DNA of 64,000 bases, taken from contig NZ_QGTQ01000001.1 in the NCBI RefSeq assembly GCF_003182255.1, positions 455,634-519,633 of the forward strand, given 5' to 3'. Below are positions 31,717 to 40,285 of the stretch, one piece after another; position 1 is the stretch's first letter; the number at the start of each line of letters is the position of its first letter. The position numbers and the translations under genes are program-made. Below the pieces are notes generated by a model that saw only the letters and a program-made list of their open reading frames with translations, was not told where the DNA came from and made no database searches. This DNA is from Paenibacillus cellulosilyticus. Lineage in GTDB: Bacteria; Bacillota; Bacilli; Paenibacillales; Paenibacillaceae.

Positions 31717-32922
31717 TTATTTTAAAGGGCTCTGCCTTCTTCTCCACACATATGACACATATACGATGCAGAAAAGCACAATAACAAAGAACGAATAGCG
31801 ATACATCGCTGCATAGCTGGTTGCTTCAGCAAGACGTCCGAGGAGCATCGCACCGCCGCCAATCCCTAGGTCGAACATCGAATAAAAGGTTGCATTGGCC
31901 TGCCCCCGCTGGGCTGGCTCTACACGGTTTAATATCCAAGCTTGCAGCGAGGGCTGTACCGCACCAAAGCCAAAACCGAATAAAATCGCCGAAATCGCCA
32001 GCGTCATCTGGCTATCCGCGTAGGACAATACGATCAGCGAGGCCGCTATCAGTACGCTGCCGGGCAGGATGACCCATACATGCCCTTTGCGGTCGAACAG
32101 CCGTCCCGAGATGAGCCGCACGACGAGCAAGCATACTGCGTTAAGCGTAAAGAATAAGCCAACATTGCCGATATTCACTTCTTTGCCGAACAGCGTAATA
32201 AAGCTGACGATTCCGCCATAGACGATCCCAATCAGCAAAGCGAGCAAGGATGGGAACAGCGCCTTCGGTTCGAACAGCTGCGAGCGGAAGGAAGGCTTCG
32301 CCTGCGGCTTTTCAACGTTAGCGGTATGAACGTCCTTATTGCCGCGCTTGCTCTTCACGCCCCAAGCACACAGAAAAGATAAGATCGTGCTGACTGCGGC
32401 AACGAGAATCACACCAGGCATTTGTCCAGCTCCGTCTAGAATGGCCAAACCAATCGCAGGCGCCAGCGCCATCGCGAGTGTGCTCGCAAGGCCAAAGTAG
32501 CCGATGCCCTCGCCGCGACGTGCTGCCGGGATGACATCCGCCGCCAATGTGCCAGACGTAACCGTGACCACACCCCAGCCAACACCATGGACACAACGAG
32601 CCAGCAGCAGTAATACGACCGAGGTCGTCCAGTGATAACCCGATATAATGACGAAGCAGAGAAGAAGCCCTGCCATCAGCCAGCCCTTCTTGCTGTCCCC
32701 CATCACCGCTCCAACCAACGGGCGCGTCACAAGCGCAAAGACCGTAAAGATGCCGATAATAAGGCCAACGGCCGTATTGTCTCCGCCTAAGTCCTGCATA
32801 TAGACCGGCAAAGTAGGCAGCAGCATCTGAAACCCGAAGAATAAGAAGAAGCTGGCGAGCGTAATGAGGATGAAATCAGCCGTCCACAATTTCTCGACCC
32901 GCTGCTGTTGTACATTTTCCAT
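31717..32922 (-). CDS. MFS transporter
   Basis: Membrane transporter of 401 aa with 12 predicted helices. The loop 2-3 motif is RPLVGAVMGDSKKG, and the corresponding second-half loop is SGRLFDRKGHVWV. The shape and size fit drug:H+ antiporter-1 type exporters. It is divergent from a MarR regulator with a strong double dyad between them, so inducible efflux is likely. GGAGG lies seven bases before the ATG. Confidence 0.9.
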   Translation of the reverse strand: MENVQQQRVEKLWTADFILITLASFFLFFGFQMLLPTLPVYMQDLGGDNTAVGLIIGIFTVFALVTRPLVGAVMGDSKKGWLMAGLLLCFVIISGYHWTTSVVLLLLARCVHGVGWGVVTVTSGTLAADVIPAARRGEGIGYFGLASTLAMALAPAIGLAILDGAGQMPGVILVAAVSTILSFLCAWGVKSKRGNKDVHTANVEKPQAKPSFRSQLFEPKALFPSLLALLIGIVYGGIVSFITLFGKEVNIGNVGLFFTLNAVCLLVVRLISGRLFDRKGHVWVILPGSVLIAASLIVLSYADSQMTLAISAILFGFGFGAVQPSLQAWILNRVEPAQRGQANATFYSMFDLGIGGGAMLLGRLAEATSYAAMYRYSFFVIVLFCIVYVSYVWRRRQSPLK

Positions 32923-32942
32923 AATGATACCTCCAACAAACT

Positions 32943-32990
32943 AAATTAGTGAGTAACCTCACTAATTTCATATACTGTGAGTGTACTCAC
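32943..32990. promoter_or_regulatory. tandem MarR-type operator
   Basis: Two dyads lie in the MFS-MarR intergenic region. They are AAATTAGTGAG-TAAC-CTCACTAATTT (32943-32968, perfect 11-bp arms) and GTGAGT-GT-ACTCAC (32977-32990). The shared half-site is CTCACTAATT. The first overlaps the MFS leader, consistent with repression of the exporter by the divergent MarR protein. Confidence 0.85.
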
Positions 32991-33087
32991 TAATTGGCGG
33001 AACGTCAACACAGAACATTCGATTCAAAAAGAGCTAGGATGAGGTAAGATAAGGTTATACTTACTGTGGAGGGAGGCCGTCGAACGA

Positions 33088-33534
33088 ATGCATGCATCTA
33101 CATACAATCAACCGGATGAAGAGTCCGCTGATATATTTTACTTATTAGTCACGACTGCCCGCATATTGAAATTTGAATTCGAGAAGCAGTTGGCCGCACT
33201 AAACCTGCCTATCCCAATTTCCGGCCCGCGTCTGCGTCTCATGATGGAAGTCTGGAAAGCTGAGCGCATTCGCATGAATGAGTTAGCGGCCAAGCTAGAG
33301 CTAAAGCCACGTACAATTACGGATTTCGTTAATGCATTAGAGCGCAATGGGCTGATTCAGCGTTCGATAGATCCTACCGACCGACGAGCAACGATCCTGT
33401 CGCTAACCGATATGGCCAAGCCCCATATCAAGACGATCCGGTCCGTCAGTGCCGAAATAGCGGAAAAGCTCATGGAGAAGCTGTCGGCTGAACAGCGCGG
33501 ACAGCTGAAGGACCTGCTGGTAACATTAGTCTGA
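33088..33534 (+). CDS. MarR-family transcriptional regulator
   Basis: Regulator of 148 aa with the MarR winged helix in the middle (RIRMNELAAKLELKPRTITDFVNALERNGLIQRSIDPTDRR, read in parts) and long dimerisation helices at both ends. GGAGGGAGG lies upstream of the ATG. It is divergent from the MFS exporter and separated from it by the dyads at 32943-32990. Confidence 0.92.
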   Translation: MHASTYNQPDEESADIFYLLVTTARILKFEFEKQLAALNLPIPISGPRLRLMMEVWKAERIRMNELAAKLELKPRTITDFVNALERNGLIQRSIDPTDRRATILSLTDMAKPHIKTIRSVSAEIAEKLMEKLSAEQRGQLKDLLVTLV

Positions 33535-33548
33535 AGTGCAGGACTGAC

Positions 33549-33583
33549 GAAGCACTTACGCATTTCGCGTGAGTGCTTTTTAT
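33549..33583 (+). terminator. terminator of the MarR gene
   Basis: AAGCACTTACGC and GCGTGAGTGCTT arms with a short loop, followed by TTTATTTTG. The convergent SRPBCC gene also ends near here. Confidence 0.88.
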
Positions 33584-33610
33584 TTTGCCTCAAGCTCAGA
33601 TGCTGTTGGT

Positions 33611-34075
33611 TCAATTCACATTCGCATACGGAGCTTTGTCCGCCACAAGATTGAGCACGATGCCGTGCTCCAGATAAGCTTTTGCGCCGCAGAGCACAAT
33701 CGTATACCCGCCCATGTCGCCGATAGCCCGACCAACGATTTCGTCCCCGCTGCCCGTATAACCGGAGGTTGTGATCTCCACCATCGTTTCGTTGTCCGAT
33801 CGCGATGTGAAATTCCACTCCGTCTCTATGCGATCCGACCATTGAATTCGGATTCGCTCATTGCGCTCGACTGCTAACACATGCAATTCGTCCGAAACAC
33901 CGTACATCTCCCACTCCCAACGAATATCACTTCCCTCTTCTAGCCGCCCGCTGCTCTTCGTGAACCAGAACTTCGTCGTAATGGACGGATCGATGAATGC
34001 CTCGAACACCTCTGCCACTGGCTTACGAATCATCATTTCGGCTTTCACGTTCGGTATTTCATTCAAGGTTGTCAT
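33611..34075 (-). CDS. SRPBCC/AHSA1-family protein
   Basis: Protein of 154 aa with the START-like helix-grip fold: AEMMIRKPVAEVFEAFIDPSITTKFWFTKS at the N-terminus and DMGGYTIVLCGAKAYLEHG in the long C-terminal helix. Members bind hydrophobic ligands or, when related to Aha1, stimulate chaperones. No specific role can be read. The ATG at 34075 follows AAAGGGG. Longer starts have no site. Confidence 0.85.
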   Translation of the reverse strand: MTTLNEIPNVKAEMMIRKPVAEVFEAFIDPSITTKFWFTKSSGRLEEGSDIRWEWEMYGVSDELHVLAVERNERIRIQWSDRIETEWNFTSRSDNETMVEITTSGYTGSGDEIVGRAIGDMGGYTIVLCGAKAYLEHGIVLNLVADKAPYANVN

Positions 34076-34144
34076 CGCCTTTACCCCTTTCGTGGATCTT
34101 CCGTTTGATCTCACTATACCATTTCTTGCTTATTTCTAAACTAC

Positions 34145-34182
34145 AAAAGCCCTTCGCCGCAAGTTCGCGATCGAAGGGCTTC
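34145..34182. terminator. terminator behind the SDR gene
   Basis: AAGCCCTTCG / CGAAGGGCTT stem with an inner GCGA/TCGC. The T run is weak on both strands. Confidence 0.6.
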
Positions 34183-34195
34183 TCATATATATCTA

Positions 34196-34957
34196 TTAGC
34201 CTTGCTTCGTCTTAAAGCTCAGATAACCGTCGTCCACCGGAATCGTCTGACCGTTAATGGCGCTGGCCGCGTCGCTGAACAGGAAAGCTACGACGCTCGC
34301 TACCTGCTCCGGCTGAATAATTCTGCCCCGCATATGCAGGGAGCCAAGATGATTCTTAATTGAATCATCATTGCCGAGAATCGGCGTGTTGATGAAGCCA
34401 GGAGCGACTGCGACGACGCGAATGTTATGCTCGGCAAGCTCCAGCGCGCCGGACTTCGTCATCATGACGACGGCAGCCTTCGCGGCGTTGTAGTTGAAGC
34501 TGCCGACCGCCGCCATCGTGCCATAAATCGAAGCCGTGTTGACGATCGTGCCGGCTACGCCGAGCTCGACCATCTTTTTCGCCGCATAATACATGCCGTA
34601 ATAGACGCTGTGCTGATCCACGTCAATGACACGGTGGTAGGACGCAGGGTCCATCTCTAGGAACGGCTTCACTAAGCCGATACCTGCGTTATTGAAAATA
34701 CCGCTTAGCGTACCATACTTCTGGACCGTCCAATCGATGAGTGCCTTGACCTCGTCTCCTTTGGAGACATCCACTTTATAAGCGCCAGCCGTGACATTCG
34801 ATGCTTCAAGCTCCGAGACAAGCTGCTCTGCAGCAGTATCGTTATAGTCGGCAATGACAAGCGTCGCCCCTTGAACCGCCAACTTCAGCGCGGTTTCTTT
34901 GCCAATCCCACTGGCCCCGCCCGTGATGATAAAGACTTTGCCTTTCTGTTCTGTCAT
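34196..34957 (-). CDS. short-chain dehydrogenase/reductase
   Basis: NAD(P)-dependent classical SDR of 253 aa. Cofactor motif TGGASGIGKE, NNAGIG, catalytic Ser in NTASIYG and the YxxxK motif in YNAAKAA. Substrate unknown. GAGGGAGAG lies upstream of the ATG. It shares orientation with the 3-hydroxyacyl-CoA dehydrogenase upstream but is separated by 127 bp. Confidence 0.9.
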   Translation of the reverse strand: MTEQKGKVFIITGGASGIGKETALKLAVQGATLVIADYNDTAAEQLVSELEASNVTAGAYKVDVSKGDEVKALIDWTVQKYGTLSGIFNNAGIGLVKPFLEMDPASYHRVIDVDQHSVYYGMYYAAKKMVELGVAGTIVNTASIYGTMAAVGSFNYNAAKAAVVMMTKSGALELAEHNIRVVAVAPGFINTPILGNDDSIKNHLGSLHMRGRIIQPEQVASVVAFLFSDAASAINGQTIPVDDGYLSFKTKQG

Positions 34958-35084
34958 CGTATACTCTCCCTCTCATTCGTAATGCCAATCTGAACCAAGG
35001 AATAGTATTCGCACGAATCAGGTTTTTAACCGACTACATGGCTGAACCAGCTGCGAGAAAGCCCCTTAATGATCGACGCATCGA

Positions 35085-35984
35085 TTAGCTTTTCAGAAAA
35101 TCAGGGCTCAGATAGCTCGGATTCGGATACTTGTAGAAACCCTCTCCCGTTGCAACGCCCAGCTTGCCTTTATCGATATACTCCGTCTTCAGCAGCTCCG
35201 CGACCTTCTTCATCTCAGGATCGCCCGTCGCTTCCGCCTTCGCATTGCCGATATTGTAGGCGGTCGTGATGCCAACGATGTCGAGAATAGCGAACGGTCC
35301 GCGCGGCGCTCCCGTTGCGACCATCCACGTCTTATCGATCGTCTCGGGATCGGCAATGCCTCTCACCAGCAGCTTCTGGCCCGCATCCAGAAACGGAACG
35401 AGCAGCGAGTTCAGAATGTAGCCCGGCTGCTCCTTCTGCAGCGGCAGCGCCACCATTCCGATCGCGCGAGCGAACGCGATGACGTCCTCGAACACCTTCG
35501 AATCAGTGCCCGGATGCTTCATAATCTCCGCCGTGTTGTTCTTCCAGATCTCATTGGCAAAATGCAGCGCCAGGAACTGGCTCGGCCGCCCCGTCGCTTC
35601 AGCGAATTGGCTAGGCAGCAGCGTCGAGGAGTTCGTTGCGAACACCGTCTTCGCGGGCGCGATAGGTCCTAACTGCTGATAGAAGTCGGTCTTAATCGGC
35701 ACGACCTCCGGTATTGCCTCGATGATGAGATCGGCGTCGGCTGCAGCCGCAGCCAGATCGCTGTTGAACGACAGCCGCTCGTATGCGGCATCGACCTCTT
35801 GCTGCGTCGCCCCTAGATCCGCTTGATACCGCGGCTTCAGCTTCGTGATGCGGTCCTTCGCTTTATCGAGTGCCTCGTCATTAATATCGTAGACCGTAAC
35901 CTTGAAGCCATGAAACGCCGTCTGGTACGCAATCTGACTGCCAAGAACGCCGCTGCCGGCTACCGTTACATTTTTGAAATCCAT
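35085..35984 (-). CDS. 3-hydroxyacyl-CoA dehydrogenase family protein
   Basis: Protein of 299 aa. The N-terminal Rossmann motif is VAGSGVLGSQIAYQTAFHGFK, the family's His appears in LALHFANEIW, and the C-terminal dimerisation domain carries QPGYILNSLLVPFLDAG. It resembles 3-hydroxybutyryl-CoA dehydrogenase, acting on (S)-3-hydroxyacyl-CoA in butyrate-type or fatty-acid metabolism. No thiolase, crotonase or acyl-CoA dehydrogenase gene is near, so the pathway is open. AGGAGAG lies upstream of the ATG. Confidence 0.88.
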   Translation of the reverse strand: MDFKNVTVAGSGVLGSQIAYQTAFHGFKVTVYDINDEALDKAKDRITKLKPRYQADLGATQQEVDAAYERLSFNSDLAAAAADADLIIEAIPEVVPIKTDFYQQLGPIAPAKTVFATNSSTLLPSQFAEATGRPSQFLALHFANEIWKNNTAEIMKHPGTDSKVFEDVIAFARAIGMVALPLQKEQPGYILNSLLVPFLDAGQKLLVRGIADPETIDKTWMVATGAPRGPFAILDIVGITTAYNIGNAKAEATGDPEMKKVAELLKTEYIDKGKLGVATGEGFYKYPNPSYLSPDFLKS

Positions 35985-36097
35985 CGCTATTCTACTCTCC
36001 TCTGCAACGTGATGACGTTACATCATTCCCTGCTTGCTCCATAGCCATGCAGAGGCCCTCTACAGACAAGATGAATAACCGACAATCAAACCATCTT

Positions 36098-36254
36098 TGT
36101 TGGATAACCAACACCGCCAAACGACTCCGGCTTCCCTGTTCTCCCAGCGGCTTGCCCCACACAACAAATCATTTCATAAGTTTATTTCATCGATCTACAA
36201 CAAACGAGTTCATTATTGTTGGATTCACGTCAATATTCAACAAACCGATTGTTG
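36098..36254. repeat. cluster of CAACAA/TTGTTG inverted repeats
   Basis: Three dyads share the same half-site: TGTTGG-ATAA-CCAACA (36098-36113), CAACAA (36198-36203) with TTGTTG (36216-36221), and CAACAA-ACCGA-TTGTTG (36238-36254). They occupy the 500-bp divergent gap between the hydroxyacyl-CoA dehydrogenase and SfnG genes and look like regulator binding sites. The rest of the gap 35985-36482 holds no gene. Confidence 0.55.
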
Positions 36255-36377
36255 TAACCCGTTTACCTTTTCGATCATAATGGGGGTACAAATTCTTATA
36301 AAATTTATCGGAATATACAAGTTTGCGCGAATCGCACAAAAATCCGATCAAAATCAAATCACGCCGTTTAGTCCACT

Positions 36378-36417
36378 AAAGGCACCTCTTCGGAGTTCAA
36401 CTCCGCGAGGTGCCTTT
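36378..36417 (+). terminator. terminator-like hairpin upstream of the SfnG gene
   Basis: AAAGGCACCTC / GAGGTGCCTTT arms with an inner CGGAGTT/AACTCCG-type stem, but no T run on the plus strand after TTTGTGCC. It lies 66 bp before the SfnG-like gene, so it is either the end of an unseen transcript or an attenuator. No S-box or T-box elements were recognised before it. Confidence 0.6.
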
Positions 36418-36482
36418 GTGCCTTCTTCATGATCACGGGGCTTGCCTCTTGATATAAATCCATTCTTAAAGGAGAGATAGGT

Positions 36483-37562
36483 ATGTCATTAAAATTTGCT
36501 TACTGGGTACCCAATGTCAGCGGAGGACTGGTCATTTCCAAGATTCCTCAGCGCACAGGGTGGTCGTTTGAAGACAATGCCAAATATGCACAAATCGCCG
36601 AAGAAGCAGGCTTCGAGTATGCTCTGCTGCAGACGAGGTTTATTGCAAGCTACGGTGCCGAAAATCAACTGGAGGCTATCGCATTAGCTTCCGCCCTAGC
36701 GACCGTCACTTCCAAAATCAATTTAATCGCTGCAGTGCTGCCCGGGCTATGGCATCCCGGTACGGTTGCCAAAATGCTATCCACGATCGATCAAATCAGT
36801 CACGGTCGCGTTGCCGTCAACATTGTAAGCGGATGGTTTAAGGGGGAGTTCCAGAGCTACGGCGAACCATGGCTCGATCACGATGAGCGCTATCGGAGAT
36901 CGGAGGAATTCATTCGCGTGCTGCGCGATCTATGGACGCAAGACGAAACGAACTTCCGCGGCGACTTCTACCGCCTGAATAACGCGCCGTTGAAGCCGAA
37001 GCCTATTGCCACACCGCCGGTCTTCCAAGGGGGCAACTCCTCTGCTGCCCGGCAGATGGCTTCCCGTGTATCGGATTGGTATTTCATGAACGGCAACACA
37101 ATCGACGGGTTCAAGAAACAGATTGAAGAAGTGAAGGCGCTCGCCGCTGCCAATAACCGCAGCATTCAATTCGGTGTGAATGCATTCATTATCGTTCGGG
37201 ACACAGAGGAAGAGGCTAGACAAGTGCTGCGGGACATTATCGCTCATTCCGATCCTGAAGCAGTGGAAGGCTTCCGAAGCCAAGTCCAGTTCGCCGGCAA
37301 AGCGTCTCCCGAGCAGGAAGGCATGTGGGCTAACTCCAATTACAACGATCTGGTGCAATATAACGACGGCTTCAAAACAGGATTAATCGGAACTGCCGAA
37401 CAAGTCGCGGAACGAATCATTGAGCTGAAGAAAATCGGCGTCGACCTTATTCTGACCGGCTTCCTTCACTATGATGAGGAAATTCAAGCATTCGGGGATC
37501 AAGTCATTCCGCTTGTCCGGGAGAAGGAAGCCCAACTCGCCGCTCAAGTATTAGTCCAATAA
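36483..37562 (+). CDS. sfnG: SfnG-like dimethylsulfone monooxygenase (LLM flavoprotein)
   Basis: FMNH2-dependent monooxygenase of 359 aa with the luciferase-like TIM barrel. The start LKFAYWVPNVSGGLVISKIPQ, the HPGTVAKMLSTIDQISHGRV segment and NIVSGWFKGEFQSYGEPW are characteristic of SfnG. SfnG cleaves dimethylsulfone to methanesulfinate, a sulfur source, with reduced flavin from a partner reductase. No flavin reductase gene is next to it. The convergent NtaA/SnaA-type monooxygenase and ABC operon strengthen the sulfur-scavenging reading. AAGGAGAG lies upstream of the ATG. An AmiS/UreI channel gene follows within 28 bp. Confidence 0.85.
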   Translation: MSLKFAYWVPNVSGGLVISKIPQRTGWSFEDNAKYAQIAEEAGFEYALLQTRFIASYGAENQLEAIALASALATVTSKINLIAAVLPGLWHPGTVAKMLSTIDQISHGRVAVNIVSGWFKGEFQSYGEPWLDHDERYRRSEEFIRVLRDLWTQDETNFRGDFYRLNNAPLKPKPIATPPVFQGGNSSAARQMASRVSDWYFMNGNTIDGFKKQIEEVKALAAANNRSIQFGVNAFIIVRDTEEEARQVLRDIIAHSDPEAVEGFRSQVQFAGKASPEQEGMWANSNYNDLVQYNDGFKTGLIGTAEQVAERIIELKKIGVDLILTGFLHYDEEIQAFGDQVIPLVREKEAQLAAQVLVQ

Positions 37563-37590
37563 TCGATAGGGATTCAGGAGGAATTACAAC

Positions 37591-38217
37591 ATGCAAACGG
37601 TTGGTCTTATGCTATGCGGCGCTGTCCTATTTCTCAACGCGTTGATGCTGCTAGGGCATGTGGATAATAAGAGTGCTGGCCTATTCAATATATTTATTGG
37701 CGCCATTCAAATCATCACGCCGTTCTATGTCATCTTCACAGCCGGTGGCGACCAGTGGACGATATTCAACGCTTCAGGCGTATTCCTGTTCGGACTGACC
37801 TTCTTATTCGTGGGCATATCGAACCTTACGAATTTCAGCGCATCAGGCATCGGATGGTTCTCCTTATGGGTTGCCGTTCTTGCGCTCGCTTATGCGGCTA
37901 TGAGCTTCATACAATTCGATGATGTGAAGTTCGGCATCATCTGGCTGATGTGGGCCTTCCTATGGACGCTGTTCTTCTTGCTGCTCGCCTTGAACAAAGA
38001 GATTGCAGCCTTCACAGGCTGGGTCACTTTATTTGAAGCCTTGTTTACCGCTACAATACCTGGGTTTCTGATTCTGATTGGCCGATGGAATCAAGTGAGC
38101 TCTACGCTTGTCGAGGTCATCGCACTCGTGTTCGTTATAGCGACTATTGCCCTGTACGTCCGGACTCGCCCGGCAGTCAGGCACAGAGAGCGTAACTCGA
38201 AGCCCGTATCAGCCTAA
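37591..38217 (+). CDS. AmiS/UreI-family channel protein
   Basis: Membrane protein of 208 aa with about six or seven helices, matching the UreI/AmiS family in its opening (VGLMLCGAVLFLNALMLLG) and in the GGDQWTIFNASGVFLFGLTFL segment. Members conduct urea or short-chain amides across the membrane. The usual neighbours are urease or amidase genes. Here it follows a dimethylsulfone monooxygenase in an apparent operon. A small neutral polar sulfone would resemble urea in size, but transport of it is inference. Confidence 0.85.
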   Translation: MQTVGLMLCGAVLFLNALMLLGHVDNKSAGLFNIFIGAIQIITPFYVIFTAGGDQWTIFNASGVFLFGLTFLFVGISNLTNFSASGIGWFSLWVAVLALAYAAMSFIQFDDVKFGIIWLMWAFLWTLFFLLLALNKEIAAFTGWVTLFEALFTATIPGFLILIGRWNQVSSTLVEVIALVFVIATIALYVRTRPAVRHRERNSKPVSA

Positions 38218-38223
38218 AATGAA

Positions 38224-38255
38224 GCCCCATCCTACATTATTGTGGATGGGGCCTC
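38224..38255 (+). terminator. terminator of the SfnG-UreI operon
   Basis: GCCCCATCC / GGATGGGGC arms around a 14-nt loop, followed by CTCTAAATG. The T run is weak. Confidence 0.75.
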
Positions 38256-38365
38256 TAAATGTCGCCGGTGGAGTCACCTTAGTGAATAGATTGGCATGTA
38301 GACCGTCGAGGGCTTGGACATACTAGTCGCGAATGACTACATGCCAGCCAAGGAGAATGATAACG

Positions 38366-38854
38366 ATGGATGCTCTCTCCGATCACCAAGAAGCCGTCGA
38401 GACCGTGCATAAATTGATTAAAGACATTGAAATCGCCATGCTGACCACCTCCTCGGAGGAAGGGTTAGTGTCTCGTCCCATGAAGACGCAGGACGCCGAC
38501 TTTGATGGTACATTATGGTTCTTAACGAAGAAGGATACGAGCAAGTTCCATGAGCTGCTCCATAACAAACAGGTGAATGTTGCTTACGCAGGACATTCAT
38601 TCGTCTCCATCCGCGGCGAAGCCGAGCTTGTGGAGAGCGTCGAGAAGATCAAGCAATTCTGGAATCCCGTCTACGAGAAGATGTTGGAGACCAACTACGA
38701 TGATCCGAATCTCGTGCTGATCCGAGTAACGGCCGATGCAGCAGAGTATTGGGATTCGGGTAACAAGTTCAAGATGGCGAAGTTCTTGTTCCACCGACTG
38801 TTAGGCCAGAACACAGAAGGATCCGCTATTAACCAATCCGTACAATTGCATTAA
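38366..38854 (+). CDS. pyridoxamine 5'-phosphate oxidase-like (general stress protein 26-type) protein
   Basis: Flavin-binding split-barrel protein of 162 aa. IAMLTTSSEEGLVSRPMKTQDADFDGTLWFLT is the N-terminal barrel with the conserved SRPM, and VTADAAEYWDSGNK lies near the end. Members bind FMN, F420 or haem and are often stress-induced. No catalytic activity can be assigned. The ATG at 38366 has AAGGAGA nine bases upstream. An ATG at 38333 has no site. Its leader is separate from the SfnG operon by a terminator. Confidence 0.85.
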   Translation: MDALSDHQEAVETVHKLIKDIEIAMLTTSSEEGLVSRPMKTQDADFDGTLWFLTKKDTSKFHELLHNKQVNVAYAGHSFVSIRGEAELVESVEKIKQFWNPVYEKMLETNYDDPNLVLIRVTADAAEYWDSGNKFKMAKFLFHRLLGQNTEGSAINQSVQLH

Positions 38855-38861
38855 ACATAAA

Positions 38862-38900
38862 CAAAACCCCATTCCGCCTTATCGGTGAATGAGGCTTGTT
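38862..38900. terminator. weak terminator between convergent genes
   Basis: AACAA..CCCCATTC and GAATGAGG..TTGTT arms with mismatches lie between the split-barrel gene and the NtaA/SnaA-type gene. It is the only candidate end for the five-gene operon. Confidence 0.5.
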
Positions 38901-38908
38901 CCTGTTCC

Positions 38909-40261
38909 TTACTGGTGAAGCGAAGCCAGCTTCTTGAAGTGGTCAATCGAAGGATTCGAGAGGCCGAGATGCTCACGAAGCGTCGAGCCTTCGTATTCCT
39001 CGCGGTACAGACCGCGGCGCTGCAGGACGGGCACAACTTGGTCAACGAAATCGTCGAGGTCGCCTGGCAGTACCGGCGGCATGATGTTGAAGCCGTCGCA
39101 GCCGTAGCCGTCGAACCACTCTTCCATCAGGTCAGCAAGCTGCTCTGGCGTACCAACGAATTGCATGTGACCGCGCGCTCCGAGCAGTCGACGTCCAAGC
39201 TCGATAATGGACAAGTTGTCCTTGCGCGCAAGGTCCATAATGAGCTGCACGCGGCTCTTCATGCCATTGCTTGCTTCGACTGGGTCTGGAATGTCCGGCA
39301 GCGGCCCATCGGCTGGGTATGCGCTAAGGTCCGTCTGAAGCATGCCCGATACCATCATGACCGCTTCCTGCGGGTCAATCAGATCAAGCAGCTCCCGCTC
39401 CTTGCGGCGAGCTTCTTCTACCGTCGATCCGAGAATCGGCGACAGACCTGGCATGATATGCAGACTGCCCCGCTCGCGGCCACCCGCAACCAGCTTCTCG
39501 TTGACCGTGCGATAGAATTCCTGCGCAGCAGTCAGTGATGTCTGTGCCGTGAAGATCACCTCGCCGACGCTTGCGGCGAAATCCTGCCCCGGTCCAGAAG
39601 AGCCCGCTTGAATGAGCACCGGGTAGCCTTGCGGCGGACGCGGCACATTCAGCAGCCCTTGCTTCGTGGAATACCACTGCCCACTGTAATCCGCTTTACG
39701 GAGTTTGGATTCGTCGGTGAATGAGCCCGATGCCCGATCCATCACGAGCGACTCCTGCGGCCAGCTGTCCCACAGCGCCGTTACGACGTCGACGAATTCC
39801 TTCGCCATCTCGTAACGCGTTCCATGCGCAGGATGCTTCTCTCTACCGAAGTTGTGCGCTTCCGTGTCTACTTGGGACGTAACGATATTCCAGCCCGCGC
39901 GTCCTTTGCTCAGGTGATCGAGCGTAGCAAAGCGGCGCGCCGCGTTGTAGGGTTCGTTGTAGGTAGTGGACAACGTGGCCGTAAGGCCGATTTTGTCCGT
40001 TACCATCGCCAGCGATGACAGCAGCGCTACCGGGTCCAGCATGCCTGCGGCAGCCCGGCTTGGGTAGATCAAGTGCAGCAGGTCAGCGAAGAAGATCATA
40101 TCGAACTTGCCTCGCTCCGCGGACTGCGCTATTTTTTTATACCATTCAATGTCGAACATCTGCTCCACGCCCGATGCCGGATGACGCCATCCAGCGTGAT
40201 GATGTCCAGTAAAATAAATAAATGCACCCAGATGAAGCTGGCCTTGTCGTTGTCGAGCCAT
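38909..40261 (-). CDS. NtaA/SnaA/DszA-family FMN-dependent monooxygenase
   Basis: Luciferase-like monooxygenase of 450 aa, the length of the NtaA/SnaA/DszA branch. It begins HLGAFIYFTGHHHAGWRHP. YPSRAAAGMLDPVALLSSLAMVTD and RAGWNIVTSQVDTEAHNFG follow, and the loop PPQGYPVLIQAGSSGPGQDFAA is typical. Relatives attack nitrilotriacetate, dibenzothiophene sulfone and N-acetyl or sulfur-containing metabolites using FMNH2. It is the last gene of the ABC operon, so its substrate is probably what that transporter imports. GAGGGGA lies upstream of the ATG. Confidence 0.88.
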   Translation of the reverse strand: MARQRQGQLHLGAFIYFTGHHHAGWRHPASGVEQMFDIEWYKKIAQSAERGKFDMIFFADLLHLIYPSRAAAGMLDPVALLSSLAMVTDKIGLTATLSTTYNEPYNAARRFATLDHLSKGRAGWNIVTSQVDTEAHNFGREKHPAHGTRYEMAKEFVDVVTALWDSWPQESLVMDRASGSFTDESKLRKADYSGQWYSTKQGLLNVPRPPQGYPVLIQAGSSGPGQDFAASVGEVIFTAQTSLTAAQEFYRTVNEKLVAGGRERGSLHIMPGLSPILGSTVEEARRKERELLDLIDPQEAVMMVSGMLQTDLSAYPADGPLPDIPDPVEASNGMKSRVQLIMDLARKDNLSIIELGRRLLGARGHMQFVGTPEQLADLMEEWFDGYGCDGFNIMPPVLPGDLDDFVDQVVPVLQRRGLYREEYEGSTLREHLGLSNPSIDHFKKLASLHQ

Positions 40262-40285
40262 GTTCGTCCCCTCGCTTTCTAGTCT

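Noticed and set aside
36378-36417. S-box or T-box attenuator before the sfnG gene, suggested by a terminator hairpin and sulfur context
   Set aside because: No SAM-aptamer or specifier/T-box consensus sequence was found upstream. The T run is poor.
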